Positions 15,125-23,068 of a stretch of 64,000 nucleotides of DNA are shown here, in pieces. The translations under genes and the position numbers were made by a program. Each line of letters opens with the position of its first letter. Within the stretch, counting starts at the first letter, position 1. A model generated the notes under the pieces. It had not been told where the DNA came from and did no database searches. It saw only the letters and a list, made by a program, of their open reading frames with translations. This stretch comes from Bradyrhizobium elkanii USDA 76 (GTDB taxonomy: Bacteria > Pseudomonadota > Alphaproteobacteria > Rhizobiales > Xanthobacteraceae): assembly GCF_023278185.1 (NCBI RefSeq), contig NZ_CP066356.1, positions 4,704,001-4,768,000 on the forward strand, written 5' to 3'.

Positions 15125-15189
15125 GCGTGCATAGGTGCGAGCGAACTTCGCCTCTCGCATTGGAGGGCAGCCATGTAGCCGTGGCCCAT

Positions 15190-15219
15190 ACGCCGACCGC
15201 AGCAATGCGGTCGGCGTTT
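15190..15219 (+). terminator. Strong terminator 3 of the late leader
   Basis: A perfect 12-bp stem (15190-15201 with 15206-15217) capped by a GCAA tetraloop, with three T residues at 15217-15219. It has the same loop as the preceding terminator. Confidence 0.7.
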
Positions 15220-15291
15220 CCATTTGCATAGGGTGTGCGGTAGCGCCTCGCGCTATCGCTGCCCTCCTTGGGCGTTTCCTCCCTAGACTTC

Positions 15292-15326
15292 AGGCCGGCC
15301 ATCGCAAGGTGGTCGGCCTTCCTTTT
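15292..15326 (+). terminator. Terminator-like hairpin 4, just upstream of the first late gene
   Basis: A 10-bp stem (15292-15301 with 15310-15319, one G-U pair) followed by CCTTTT. It ends 7 nt before the HNH gene start at 15333, so it could also sequester the ribosome site. Confidence 0.6.
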
Positions 15327-15332
15327 AGATGA

Positions 15333-15614
15333 ATGCCTCAGCCACCATGGAAAGCCTGGTACAAGCTTGCACGCTGGCGAGCGCTGCGCCTGCGCATCTT
15401 CCTGCGCGATCTCTACACCTGCCAACGCAAGGGCTGCGGTAGGGCTGAGCACAACACAGCGCTGCTGGTGTGCGATCACATCAAGCCGCACCGTGGCAAT
15501 GAGGCGCTGTTCTGGGACGAGGGCAACCTGCAGACCCTGTGCAAGGCATGCCACGACAAGGACAAGCAGCGCGAGGAGCAGGCAAGCCTGCATATGCGCG
15601 GCGTCTGGGACTGA
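15333..15614 (+). CDS. HNH endonuclease of the packaging module
   Basis: Encodes 93 residues with a complete HNH fold: CQRKGC zinc pair, VCDHIKPHRGN (His-Asn of the motif), GNLQTLCKACHDKDK (Asn, second zinc pair and final His). HNH proteins next to the terminase small subunit are standard in HK97-like phages, where they support cos cleavage by the terminase. First gene of the late operon. It probably nicks DNA in the packaging reaction together with the small terminase product at 15713 and the large one at 16551. Confidence 0.9.
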   Translation: MPQPPWKAWYKLARWRALRLRIFLRDLYTCQRKGCGRAEHNTALLVCDHIKPHRGNEALFWDEGNLQTLCKACHDKDKQREEQASLHMRGVWD

Positions 15615-15712
15615 TCTGACCGAGAGGCTCAAGGGGTGGGGGGTGGGTAAATCCTCAAGCAATTCCCTCCGCGCGGACCGGCGCCTCTCTCATTGGCGGA
15701 TTTTTTTTCGTC

Positions 15713-16222
15713 GTGACCGATAATTTTGACCTGTTCGGCGATCCCGTCCCGACTAACCATGGTGGCCGGGGACGGCCGCAGCATGTGCCGACGCAGGAAA
15801 ATCGGAATCGCGTCAACATGTTGCTTGCCTGCGGCTGGAGCAATGAACGGATCGCGGCTGCGCTTCGCGTCACGATGCCGACGCTGCGGAAGCATTATTT
15901 TTCCGAGCTGAAATATCGCGATGTCGCCCGCGACCGATTGGACGCTTCGTTGCTGATGCGGGCGTGGGATGGCGTCCAGAAGGGCAACGTCTCTGCGATC
16001 CGGATGTTCGGCCATCTGCTCGACCGCAACGATCTGATGAACTTCGGCCAGGCGGGGCGGCCGCGCGGCGCTCCCGCCGGTGACAAGTCGGACGAGAAGC
16101 CAGCCAAGGCAGAGAAGCTCGGCAAGAAAGCCGCGGCGCTCGCCGCCGCACAGAAACCCGATGTCGGCACGGCGATGGGTGAGCTGATGATGCGTCGCCA
16201 GCAAGCGGGAACGTCGCACTGA
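15713..16222 (+). CDS. Terminase small subunit-like protein
   Basis: Encodes 169 residues. An HTH segment (NMLLACGWSNERIAAALRVTMPTLRKHYFSEL, about 35-66) is the DNA-recognition part of many small terminases. A helical oligomerisation part follows (DASLLMRAWDGVQKGNVSAIRMFGHLLD), then a Lys/Ala-rich tail that may contact the large subunit. The start is GTG at 15713, after a T8 tract. Located between HNH and the large terminase gene, as expected. Recognition of the packaging site is inferred from position and HTH. Confidence 0.8.
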   Translation: MTDNFDLFGDPVPTNHGGRGRPQHVPTQENRNRVNMLLACGWSNERIAAALRVTMPTLRKHYFSELKYRDVARDRLDASLLMRAWDGVQKGNVSAIRMFGHLLDRNDLMNFGQAGRPRGAPAGDKSDEKPAKAEKLGKKAAALAAAQKPDVGTAMGELMMRRQQAGTSH

Positions 16223-16551
16223 TGGTCGCGCTGTTTTGGATGCTGGTCGGTCACGCCGTCGCGGATTATCCGCTGCAGGGCGACTGGTTGTCGCGCGCCA
16301 AAAACCAGCGCCTCGATCTCGTCCCCGGCGAGGTCATCTGGCCTGGCGCGTTGCTTTCGCACGCGATCATCCATGCCGGCGCCGTGCAGCTCGCGACCGG
16401 GTCTTGGCCGCTGGCTTTGCTCGAGCTCGCCGTGCATGCCGCGATCGACTGGACCAAGTGCAGCGGTCGGATCGGCTACAACGTCGACCAGGCGCTCCAC
16501 GTTGGCTGCAAGCTGGTCTGGGCCGGACTGCTGATGGTCGGGATCGCCTGA
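16222..16551 (+). CDS. DUF3307-family membrane protein
   Basis: Encodes 109 residues, mostly hydrophobic, with three likely membrane segments. The signature GHAVADYPLQGDWLSRAKN matches the N-terminus of DUF3307 proteins (HxxADFxLQ), and HAAIDWTK recalls the conserved HxxID pattern. It sits between the terminase subunits with 1-nt overlaps to both. It is not an expected packaging protein, so it is probably a passenger; function unknown. Confidence 0.72.
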   Translation: MVALFWMLVGHAVADYPLQGDWLSRAKNQRLDLVPGEVIWPGALLSHAIIHAGAVQLATGSWPLALLELAVHAAIDWTKCSGRIGYNVDQALHVGCKLVWAGLLMVGIA

Positions 16552-18302
16552 TGCTCGCGCCGATCGACACCGCTGCGCCGCCCGTTGCGGCTGGCATGTG
16601 GGACCTGTCCTGCGTCGACTGGCAGGATCGGATCCGCGAGGGCCGGTCGCTGATGCCGGACGTCCCGCTGTTCGCCGCCGAGGCGGACATGGCGCAGGCG
16701 TTCTACGACGAGATTCAGCTGCCTGACGTACCGGGCAAGCCGAAAATGCGGACGGCGTCGGGCGAATGGTTCCGCGAGCTCGTCCGCGCCGCGTTCGGCA
16801 GCTGGGACCCGGCAAGTCAGACGCGGTATATCCGCGACATCCTGCTCATGGTGGTCAAGGGTTCGTCCAAGACCACGAATTCCGCGGCGCTGCTGCTAGT
16901 CGCGATGCTGATGAACTATCGGCCGCGCGGTAAAGCACTGTTCATCGGTCCGACGCAGGCGATCTCGTTGCGTGCCTATGAGCAAGCTGTCGGCATGATC
17001 GAGGAATCGCCGGACCTCAAGCGGCGGTTCCGCACGCACGATCATGACATGTCGATCGAGGACCTGGTCACCAAGGCCGAGGCGCAGGTCAAAACCTTCG
17101 ACGTGAACATCCTGACCGGCGCGATGGGCCTGTTTTTTGTGCTGCTCGACGAGGTCCATCTGCTCGGTAACAAGCCAAATGGCGCGAAGGTGCTGCGCCA
17201 GATCCGCGGCGGTCTCGACAAGACACCCGAAGGCCTGCTCGTGATGACGACGACGCAAAGCGACGGCATCCCGGCCGGCATCTTCAAGTCGGAGCTGAAA
17301 TTGGCGCGTAATGTTCGTGACGGGAAATATCGCGGCAAGGTCATCCGGCCGATGTTGCCGCTGCTGTATGAGTTTCCGCCTGAGGTCGCCACGCTGACGC
17401 GCGAGGAGCGGGCGCAGGGTGTTGAGCCGCGCTGGATGGACCCAGCTTATTGGCCGTGGGTCATGCCGAACCTCGGCCGTTCAGGTTCGTCGCTGCCCGA
17501 ATTGATCGCCGATTGGGAAGGCGAGCGCGATAAGGGCGATGAGGCGATCCGGATCTGGGCTTCGCAGCATCTCAACGTCGAGATCGGCCAGGGCATCAAC
17601 AATGAGGGTTGGCGCGGCGCGGACTACTGGGAAGGCGCCGTTGACGAGACCATCACACTCGAGGCGCTCATTGAGCGCTGCGATGTCATCACCCTCGGAA
17701 TCGATGGTGGCGGCCTCGACGACCTGCTCGCACTGGCCGCAATTGGCCGCGACAGGGTTACCCGCGAATGGCTCGGCTGGTTCAAGGCGTGGGCGAATCC
17801 GAAGGTGCTCGAAGTCCGCAAGGATATCGCGGCGCAACTTAAGGATTTCGAGGAGGCCGACGAGCTGTCGATCTGCCCGGTGCCGCAGGACGTCGAGGAG
17901 CTGGCAGCGATCGTCGCGACCATCATGGCGTCGGGTAAGCTGCCGAAAAAGAACGCGATCGGCATCGATCCGAACAATGCTGCAGCGATCATTGAGGCGC
18001 TGACCGGCGTCGGCGTGACCGACGAGATGATCCGCCGGCTGCTGCAGGGGCCCGCGCTGGCGCCCGCGATGTATGGACTCGAACGCAAGCTGTCCGATGG
18101 CACGTTCTGGCACGCCGGGACGCTGCTGATGGCCTTCGTGATGGGTAACGCGAAGGTAGAGCAGCGCGGAAATTCCGTGATGGTGACAAAAGCCGTGTCG
18201 GGCCGCGCCAAGATCGACCCGCTGATCGCGTTGTTTCAGGCCGCGATCCTGATGAGCTGGAATCCGCAGTCTGAACCGAAATCATTCTGGCAGAAGTCGT
18301 AA
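16551..18302 (+). CDS. terL: Terminase large subunit
   Basis: Encodes 583 residues from ATG 16551. The ATPase domain has a deviant Walker A, VVKGSSKTTN (about 101-110), and Walker B FFVLLDEVHLLG (about 197), then TTTQSDG motif III-like residues. The C-terminal nuclease (RNase H-like) region has TLGIDGGGLDDLLALAAIGRD with acidic residues near 380. Length and domain order fit HK97-type large terminases. It powers DNA translocation into proheads and cleaves the concatemer. The usual GKS/T lysine context is replaced by SSKT, seen in some phage terminases. Confidence 0.93.
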   Translation: MLAPIDTAAPPVAAGMWDLSCVDWQDRIREGRSLMPDVPLFAAEADMAQAFYDEIQLPDVPGKPKMRTASGEWFRELVRAAFGSWDPASQTRYIRDILLMVVKGSSKTTNSAALLLVAMLMNYRPRGKALFIGPTQAISLRAYEQAVGMIEESPDLKRRFRTHDHDMSIEDLVTKAEAQVKTFDVNILTGAMGLFFVLLDEVHLLGNKPNGAKVLRQIRGGLDKTPEGLLVMTTTQSDGIPAGIFKSELKLARNVRDGKYRGKVIRPMLPLLYEFPPEVATLTREERAQGVEPRWMDPAYWPWVMPNLGRSGSSLPELIADWEGERDKGDEAIRIWASQHLNVEIGQGINNEGWRGADYWEGAVDETITLEALIERCDVITLGIDGGGLDDLLALAAIGRDRVTREWLGWFKAWANPKVLEVRKDIAAQLKDFEEADELSICPVPQDVEELAAIVATIMASGKLPKKNAIGIDPNNAAAIIEALTGVGVTDEMIRRLLQGPALAPAMYGLERKLSDGTFWHAGTLLMAFVMGNAKVEQRGNSVMVTKAVSGRAKIDPLIALFQAAILMSWNPQSEPKSFWQKS

Positions 18303-18311
18303 GGGCAACGC

Positions 18312-19559
18312 ATGGGGCTTTTGCAGCGCATTATTGCGCCGTTCCGAAAGAATGGCGGCGATCCTGACGGTACCCTCAGGCTGTTCCGCGAGATCTACGG
18401 CCGGGGGCCGTCGAAATCCGGCCGGACCGTCAACGTCGTCACGGCGCTCGAGGTCGCGACCGTGTTCGCCTGCCTTCGCGTCATCGCCGAGGGCGTTGCG
18501 CAGTCACCGTGCGATCTGTTTCGCGATCGCGCCGGGGGCGGCAAGGATCTGGCGGTCGACCATCCGCTTTATCTGCTCTTCGCGCTGTCTCCGAACGACC
18601 TGCAGACGACGTTCGAATTCTTCGAGACCCTCGTCTTTCATGCGGGTCTGACCGGCAACTTTGTCGCCTTCCGCAATATCGTGCGTGGTCGCGTCGTCGA
18701 GCTGATCCCGTTTGAGCCTGGCACCTACACCATCAAGCTCAATGACGATCGGACGCTGACCTATAAGCTGCGACGGCCGAATGGTCAGACCATGGATTTC
18801 CCGCAAGAGGCCGTCTGGCATGTGCGGGGGCCGTCGTGGAACGGCTGGGCTGGTATGGATCTGCTCCGGGTCGCCCGCGAGGCTGTCGGCTTGTCCATCG
18901 CGATCGAGTCTGACCAGGCGCAGCTTTACAAGAATGGCCTGCGCACCAGCGGGACATACTCGGTCGAGGGCTCGCTGGGTGTCGAGCAGTACAAGGAGCT
19001 CCGCGAGTTCATCCGCGAATATCAGGCCGATCAGGAGGGCGGTCCGCTGATCCTTGATCGGGCTGCAAAGTATCTGCAGGAGACGATGACGGGCGTCGAC
19101 GCTCAGACCCTCGAGTCTCGCAAATTGCAGATCGAGGAGATCTGCCGCATTTTTCGCGTGATGCCGATCATGGTCGGTCACGCCGGCAACACCTCGCCGA
19201 CCTTTGCCAGCGCCGAGCAGTTTTTTATCGCGCACGTCGTGCATACGCTGCTGCCATGGTGCCGGCGGATCGAGACCTCGATCAACAAATTTCTGATCGG
19301 CGAAAGAGACTATCTCGCCGGCGTCAAGGCCAAGTTCAACCTAAATGCTCTGATGCGCGGGTCGTTCGCCGATCGCCAGAAGGCTTTCGCCCAGATGCTC
19401 GGCCTCGGCGGCGCTGCGGCCTATGCCGAGGTCAACGAGGTGCGCGAGCTCGACGACATGAATCCGGTTGCGTGGGGCAGCGGCAAGCCGGAGCCCGCGC
19501 AGGCGACCAAAAAGCCAAACCAGGCCGACTCGGCCGACAATCCGCAAGGGGATGCATGA
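18312..19559 (+). CDS. Portal protein, HK97 family
   Basis: Encodes 415 residues. Hallmarks are TVNVVTALEVATVFACLRVIAEGVAQSP near 35-65, VDHPLYLLFALSPNDLQT, WHVRGPSWNGWAGMDLLRVAREA, and the C-terminal FRVMPIMVGHAGNTSPTFASAEQFFIAHVVHTLLPW segment. This is the dodecameric ring at one capsid vertex through which DNA is packaged and to which the tail joins. It follows the terminase and overlaps the protease gene by 4 nt, as in HK97-like genomes. Confidence 0.95.
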   Translation: MGLLQRIIAPFRKNGGDPDGTLRLFREIYGRGPSKSGRTVNVVTALEVATVFACLRVIAEGVAQSPCDLFRDRAGGGKDLAVDHPLYLLFALSPNDLQTTFEFFETLVFHAGLTGNFVAFRNIVRGRVVELIPFEPGTYTIKLNDDRTLTYKLRRPNGQTMDFPQEAVWHVRGPSWNGWAGMDLLRVAREAVGLSIAIESDQAQLYKNGLRTSGTYSVEGSLGVEQYKELREFIREYQADQEGGPLILDRAAKYLQETMTGVDAQTLESRKLQIEEICRIFRVMPIMVGHAGNTSPTFASAEQFFIAHVVHTLLPWCRRIETSINKFLIGERDYLAGVKAKFNLNALMRGSFADRQKAFAQMLGLGGAAAYAEVNEVRELDDMNPVAWGSGKPEPAQATKKPNQADSADNPQGDA

Positions 19560-20245
19560 TGGTGCAGAACGTGCTCGCGTGCCAACTCGCCGAGGTGAAG
19601 TTCGCCGGCTCCGAAAACGACATGACGTTTTCGGGATATGGCGCGATCTTTGGCAACGTCGACAGCTATGGCGATGTGATCGCGCCTGGCGCCTTCTCGG
19701 ACACTCTATCGCGTGCCAAATCGCAGAATGACTGGCCGGCGATGCTGTCGCAGCATGGGTCGTTCCTCGGTGGCGGCGACAACGTCCCGGTTGGTGTCTG
19801 GACCTCGATGCAGGAAGACAGCAAGGGGCTCGTCGTCGAGGGCAAGCTGGCGCCAACGCCGCGCGGCCAGGAGCTCTATACGCTGATGAAGATGCAGCCG
19901 CGGCCAGCCATCAATGGCTTGTCGATCGGCTATGTGCCGAAAGAGTGGAGCGTGCGGACCCGACCGGAGGAGCCGCGCCGTACGCTCAAAAAGGTCGACC
20001 TGATGGAAGTGTCGATCGTGACCATGCCGGCCAACCCGAAAGCGCGGGTGACGCAGGTCAAATGTGCATCCATTCGTGAATTCGAGAGCTTCCTGCGGGA
20101 CGCAGGCGGTTTCTCGCGAGCCCAGGCGGCAGCAATTGCCGCCGGTGGGTTCAAATCCATCGAGTCCATGCGGGATGCTGGCGACGATGGGCAGGAAGTA
20201 GGCGCGTCGATCGACCGCCTGATCTCAACTCTCACAGGGAAGTAA
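19556..20245 (+). CDS. HK97-type prohead protease
   Basis: Encodes 229 residues from tandem ATGATG at 19556. Family features: SGYGAIFGNVDSYGDVIAPGAFSDTL, catalytic-type His in MLSQHG (about 64) and Ser in NGLSIGYVP (about 125), followed by LMEVSIVTMPANPKA. It matures the prohead by cleaving the scaffolding N-terminus of the capsid protein. The 50-residue C-terminal tail (SIREFESFLRDAGGFSRAQAAAIAAGG) is the usual delta-like helical extension. Confidence 0.93.
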   Translation: MMVQNVLACQLAEVKFAGSENDMTFSGYGAIFGNVDSYGDVIAPGAFSDTLSRAKSQNDWPAMLSQHGSFLGGGDNVPVGVWTSMQEDSKGLVVEGKLAPTPRGQELYTLMKMQPRPAINGLSIGYVPKEWSVRTRPEEPRRTLKKVDLMEVSIVTMPANPKARVTQVKCASIREFESFLRDAGGFSRAQAAAIAAGGFKSIESMRDAGDDGQEVGASIDRLISTLTGK

Positions 20246-20252
20246 TCCACCC

Positions 20253-21743
20253 ATGAAACAGTTTGTTCTTGGCCGCGGCGCCTTTGCCGTCGGCATGCTG
20301 GCGCTTGTCACGGTTGCCGCCGTGCTTGTGCTCGGCTTCGATGTCCATCCCGCCGCGGCAGCGACGAGCCACGGTTGGACGAGCTATACCGCCGAGTTCG
20401 GCTCGCTCGCCGGCGTGCCGACCGAGCTGAAGGCTGTCTTTGACCGCATCGGTGAGGCCTTCGAGGCGTTCAAGAAAACGCACCAGGAGGAAATCAGCGG
20501 CATCAAGAAAGGCTATGCCGACGTTGTCACGGCCGACAAGCTGCAGAAGGTCAGCGACTCGCTCGACAAGGCCGTCGAGGCCAAGGCCGCGCTCGACGCC
20601 AAGGTCGAGGCCGAGATCAAGCATGTCGACGAGATCGAGAAGAAGCTCAACCGCCTCGGTCTCAAGAATGACGAGAACGGGCGCCTGCAGCTCGAAGTGA
20701 AGGAATTTAACCGGCTCCTCGAGACCCGTGGCGAGCGCGGTGTTCAGCCCCTCGATGAGACCAGCTATGTTGCCTACAAGGCGGCAAGCGAGAAGTACCT
20801 CCGCAAGGGCGACAAGCTCCTGTCAGCCGAAGAACACAAGACCCTTGCTGTCGGTTCGGACCCGGATGGCGGATACTTCGTTACGCCGGACACCTCCGGC
20901 CGGATCGTCAAGCGGATCTATGAGACCAGTCCGGTTCGCCAGTTCGCCAACCAGCAGACGATCTCGACCGACAAGCTGGAGGGGATCGAAGACACCGACG
21001 AGGCCGGCGCTGGTTATGCCGGCGAGCGCACCACGTCGGGCGATACCAAGACGCCGCAGGTCGGCAAGTACTCGATCCCGGTGTTCGATATCGACACCGA
21101 GCCGAAGGCCACTCAGAATCTGCTGGATGACGCCGCTGTCGACGTTGAGGCTTGGCTCGGCGGCAAGGTCAGTGACAAGTTCTCGCGTTTCGAGAACAAG
21201 GAATTCGTCACCGGCGCTGCCAACAAGATCCGCGGCTTTGTGCTCGGCTATGATACGGCCGAGGATACCGGCAGTGGCGTGGCGTGGGGCAGCGTGGGCT
21301 ATCTCAAGACCGGCGTCGACGGCGACTGGGCGGCAGCGAACAAGGCCGACGCCCTGATCGACGTCCAGGGACTGCTCAAGAATGGCTATCTGCAGGGCGC
21401 GGTCTGGTGCATCAAGCGTAAGCTGATCGCCGAGATCCGCAAGTTCAAGAACAGCCAGGGTGATTATCTCTGGCAGCCGTCGTTGCAGGCTGGCACGCCG
21501 GAGATGATCCTCGGCTATCCGGTCGCTCGCATGGAGGACATGCCCGACAAGGCGTCCAACAGCTTCTCGATCGCCTTCGGTAACCTGAAGGAAGCATATA
21601 CGGTCGTCGATCGCATCGGCATCCGCGTCTTGCGCGATCCCTTCACGCAGAAGCCGTTCATCAAGTTCTACACCCACAAGCGCACGGGTGGCGGCTTGGT
21701 GAACTTCGAGGCGATCAAGCTGATCAAGTTCGGCACCGCCTGA
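20253..21743 (+). CDS. Major capsid protein, HK97 fold, with unusual hydrophobic N-terminus
   Basis: Encodes 496 residues. From about 200 the HK97-fold mature protein is clear (SDPDGGYFVTPDTSGRIVKRI, YETSPVRQFANQQTI, GYPVARMEDMP, PFTQKPFIKFYTHKRTGG). Residues about 45-160 form the coiled-coil delta scaffolding domain that the preceding protease should remove. Before it stands a signal-like segment (residues 9-29, AFAVGMLALVTVAAVLVL, then HPAAAAT). I see no internal start with a better ribosome site; GGGAAG precedes ATG 20253. The segment would be lost on maturation. Confidence 0.93.
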   Translation: MKQFVLGRGAFAVGMLALVTVAAVLVLGFDVHPAAAATSHGWTSYTAEFGSLAGVPTELKAVFDRIGEAFEAFKKTHQEEISGIKKGYADVVTADKLQKVSDSLDKAVEAKAALDAKVEAEIKHVDEIEKKLNRLGLKNDENGRLQLEVKEFNRLLETRGERGVQPLDETSYVAYKAASEKYLRKGDKLLSAEEHKTLAVGSDPDGGYFVTPDTSGRIVKRIYETSPVRQFANQQTISTDKLEGIEDTDEAGAGYAGERTTSGDTKTPQVGKYSIPVFDIDTEPKATQNLLDDAAVDVEAWLGGKVSDKFSRFENKEFVTGAANKIRGFVLGYDTAEDTGSGVAWGSVGYLKTGVDGDWAAANKADALIDVQGLLKNGYLQGAVWCIKRKLIAEIRKFKNSQGDYLWQPSLQAGTPEMILGYPVARMEDMPDKASNSFSIAFGNLKEAYTVVDRIGIRVLRDPFTQKPFIKFYTHKRTGGGLVNFEAIKLIKFGTA

Positions 21744-21785
21744 TCCCAGCGCGAAGCTTTCCCTGCATGGGGCTCCGAATTCTGG

Positions 21786-21813
21786 CCGGCGGCCCGCTGA
21801 CGGGCCGTCGGTT
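21786..21813 (+). terminator. Hairpin after the capsid gene
   Basis: CCGGCGGCCCG (21786-21796), loop CTGA, CGGGCCGTCGG (21801-21811) with one mismatch, then TTT. Possible partial terminator or mRNA-stabilising structure that raises capsid mRNA relative to downstream genes. Confidence 0.5.
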
Positions 21814-21845
21814 TCCCGCAACGTCCATCTAGAAAGGGTTCATTG

Positions 21846-22274
21846 ATGCGCGACATCATGGACAATCTCGACCTCAAGCGCGCGATCTCGCCGCAGGCGG
21901 CGCGCACTGACAATACGCCGATCGTGTCCCAGATCGTCGATCTGAAGGGTTATGACGGCTGCATGCTGGCGATCGACGTCGGTACCAATACCGACAGTGA
22001 TGCGACCTTTACGGTCCTGATCGAGGACGGCGAGGCGGCCAATCTGTCTGACGCGGCTGCTGTGTCGGACGACTATCTGAACGGCCTGGAATCGACTGCC
22101 AGCTTCACGGCGGCTGCCGATGACAACAAGATGCGCAAGATTGGTTATGTCGGCATCAAGCGCTATGTCCGCGCCACGATCACCCCGGCAGCCAACGATG
22201 CCGGCAACATCTTCATCACTGCGAATTGGGTGCTCCGGCCGCTTCGTCGGCCGGCGCCGAATCCGCCGGTCTAA
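21846..22274 (+). CDS. Probable head decoration/structural protein
   Basis: Encodes 142 residues from ATG 21846 with AAAGGG upstream. The sequence is beta-rich and Ala/Thr/Asp-rich (QIVDLKGYDGCMLAIDVGTNTDSDATFTVLIEDG; RKIGYVGIKRYVRATITPA), typical of small phage head proteins. It is isolated between two hairpins directly after the capsid gene, the usual place of a decoration protein. Assignment is by position and composition only. Confidence 0.65.
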   Translation: MRDIMDNLDLKRAISPQAARTDNTPIVSQIVDLKGYDGCMLAIDVGTNTDSDATFTVLIEDGEAANLSDAAAVSDDYLNGLESTASFTAAADDNKMRKIGYVGIKRYVRATITPAANDAGNIFITANWVLRPLRRPAPNPPV

Positions 22275-22289
22275 GACCTCCCATTGCGA

Positions 22290-22318
22290 CCCGGCGCGCT
22301 TGTTGCGCGCCGGGCATT
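22290..22318 (+). terminator. Perfect 10-bp hairpin before the connector gene
   Basis: CCCGGCGCGC (22290-22299), loop TTGTT, GCGCGCCGGG (22305-22314), then CATTTAT. Terminator-like within the structural operon, again suggesting attenuation that an antiterminator would have to overcome. Confidence 0.6.
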
Positions 22319-22342
22319 TATCGTTAGCGGAACCTGGCTCCC

Positions 22343-23038
22343 ATGCATCGCATCCTGATCACCCCGCCGACCGACGATGTACTCGCGCTCGAGGATGTGA
22401 AGCGGCATCTGCGCGTTGACTACAGCGACGATGATGCCCTGATCAGCGCGATGATTGTTGCTGCCGTCGGATTGCTCGATCCGGCTGCCGGCGGCACGCT
22501 GGGGCGAGCGCTGCGCCCGCAGACGTGGGAATTGCAGCTGCCGAGCTTCTATCTGGATACGGGCAATGAGCCGTATCGGCGTTTCGATCATGACGGTCGT
22601 CGCTCATGGCGCGACAGTCATTCCGCGATCAAGTTGCCGCATCCGCCATTGATATCCATCGACAGCGTCACCTATGACGATGAGGCCGGCGAGGCGCATA
22701 CGCTGATCGAGAACACAGATTTTCGCGTCATCGGGAAGGGCGGACGGAGTTCGCAATCCATTATCCCTGCGCCGGGCAAATGCTGGCCTGCGGCGCGATG
22801 GCAGCCCGATGCCGTCCGTATCCGCTACACCTGCGGATATCCCGCGCCCGCCGCGGCGCAGGGTGAGACACTGGCGGTGCCGGAGACGATGCCGCAACCG
22901 ATTCATGTCTGGCTCAAGCTGCAGATCGGCGCGTTTTACGAGAACCGAGAGATGTTCGAGGTCGCGCAGCGCGAGAGCGCGGCGACTTTGCCAGATTTCA
23001 TCACCAATATGCTCGCGCCGTTGCGTGGGTATGTCTAA
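22343..23038 (+). CDS. Head-tail connector (HK97 gp6-like)
   Basis: Encodes 231 residues. The N-terminus (LEDVKRHLRVDYSDDDALISAMIVAAVGLL) is the conserved helical start of gp6-like adaptors, and the C-terminal helix has VWLKLQIGAFYENREMF. A beta insert lies between (ISIDSVTYDDEAGEAHTLIENTDFRVI). It forms a ring under the portal. The order matches siphovirus connector modules. Confidence 0.88.
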   Translation: MHRILITPPTDDVLALEDVKRHLRVDYSDDDALISAMIVAAVGLLDPAAGGTLGRALRPQTWELQLPSFYLDTGNEPYRRFDHDGRRSWRDSHSAIKLPHPPLISIDSVTYDDEAGEAHTLIENTDFRVIGKGGRSSQSIIPAPGKCWPAARWQPDAVRIRYTCGYPAPAAAQGETLAVPETMPQPIHVWLKLQIGAFYENREMFEVAQRESAATLPDFITNMLAPLRGYV

Positions 23039-23068
23039 CCAGGCCTCAAACCTCCGGAGCAAACTGCA

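Larger units (their letters stand above)
14898..15332 (+). other. Late-operon leader: array of nine inverted repeats, no gene
   Basis: No credible coding region. In order: TCAAGCG-GAA-CGCTTGA (14928-14944); GATCTGG/CCAGATC (14953-14972); AAGCCC/GGGCTT (14994-15017); TCAGAG/CTCTGA (15025-15042); AGCCCGGCACG/CGTGCCGGGCT (15096-15121, GCAA loop, then TTTT); TGCGAG/CTCGCA (15136-15159); a 12-bp stem (15190-15217, GCAA loop, then TT); TAGCGC/GCGCTA (15241-15255); AGGCCGGCCA/TGGTCGGCCT (15292-15319, then CCTTTT). Four are terminator-like. The density is far above background and lies exactly between the NusG-like gene and the late genes. Confidence 0.7.

Noticed and set aside
14898..15332. tRNA or known riboswitch in the late leader
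   Set aside because: No cloverleaf or recognisable riboswitch core; the hairpins are simple stem-loops.
15618..15712. Terminator upstream of the small terminase gene (T8 tract)
   Set aside because: The stem before the T8 run is only about 4 bp (CGCC/GGCG) with a long loop; too weak to call.
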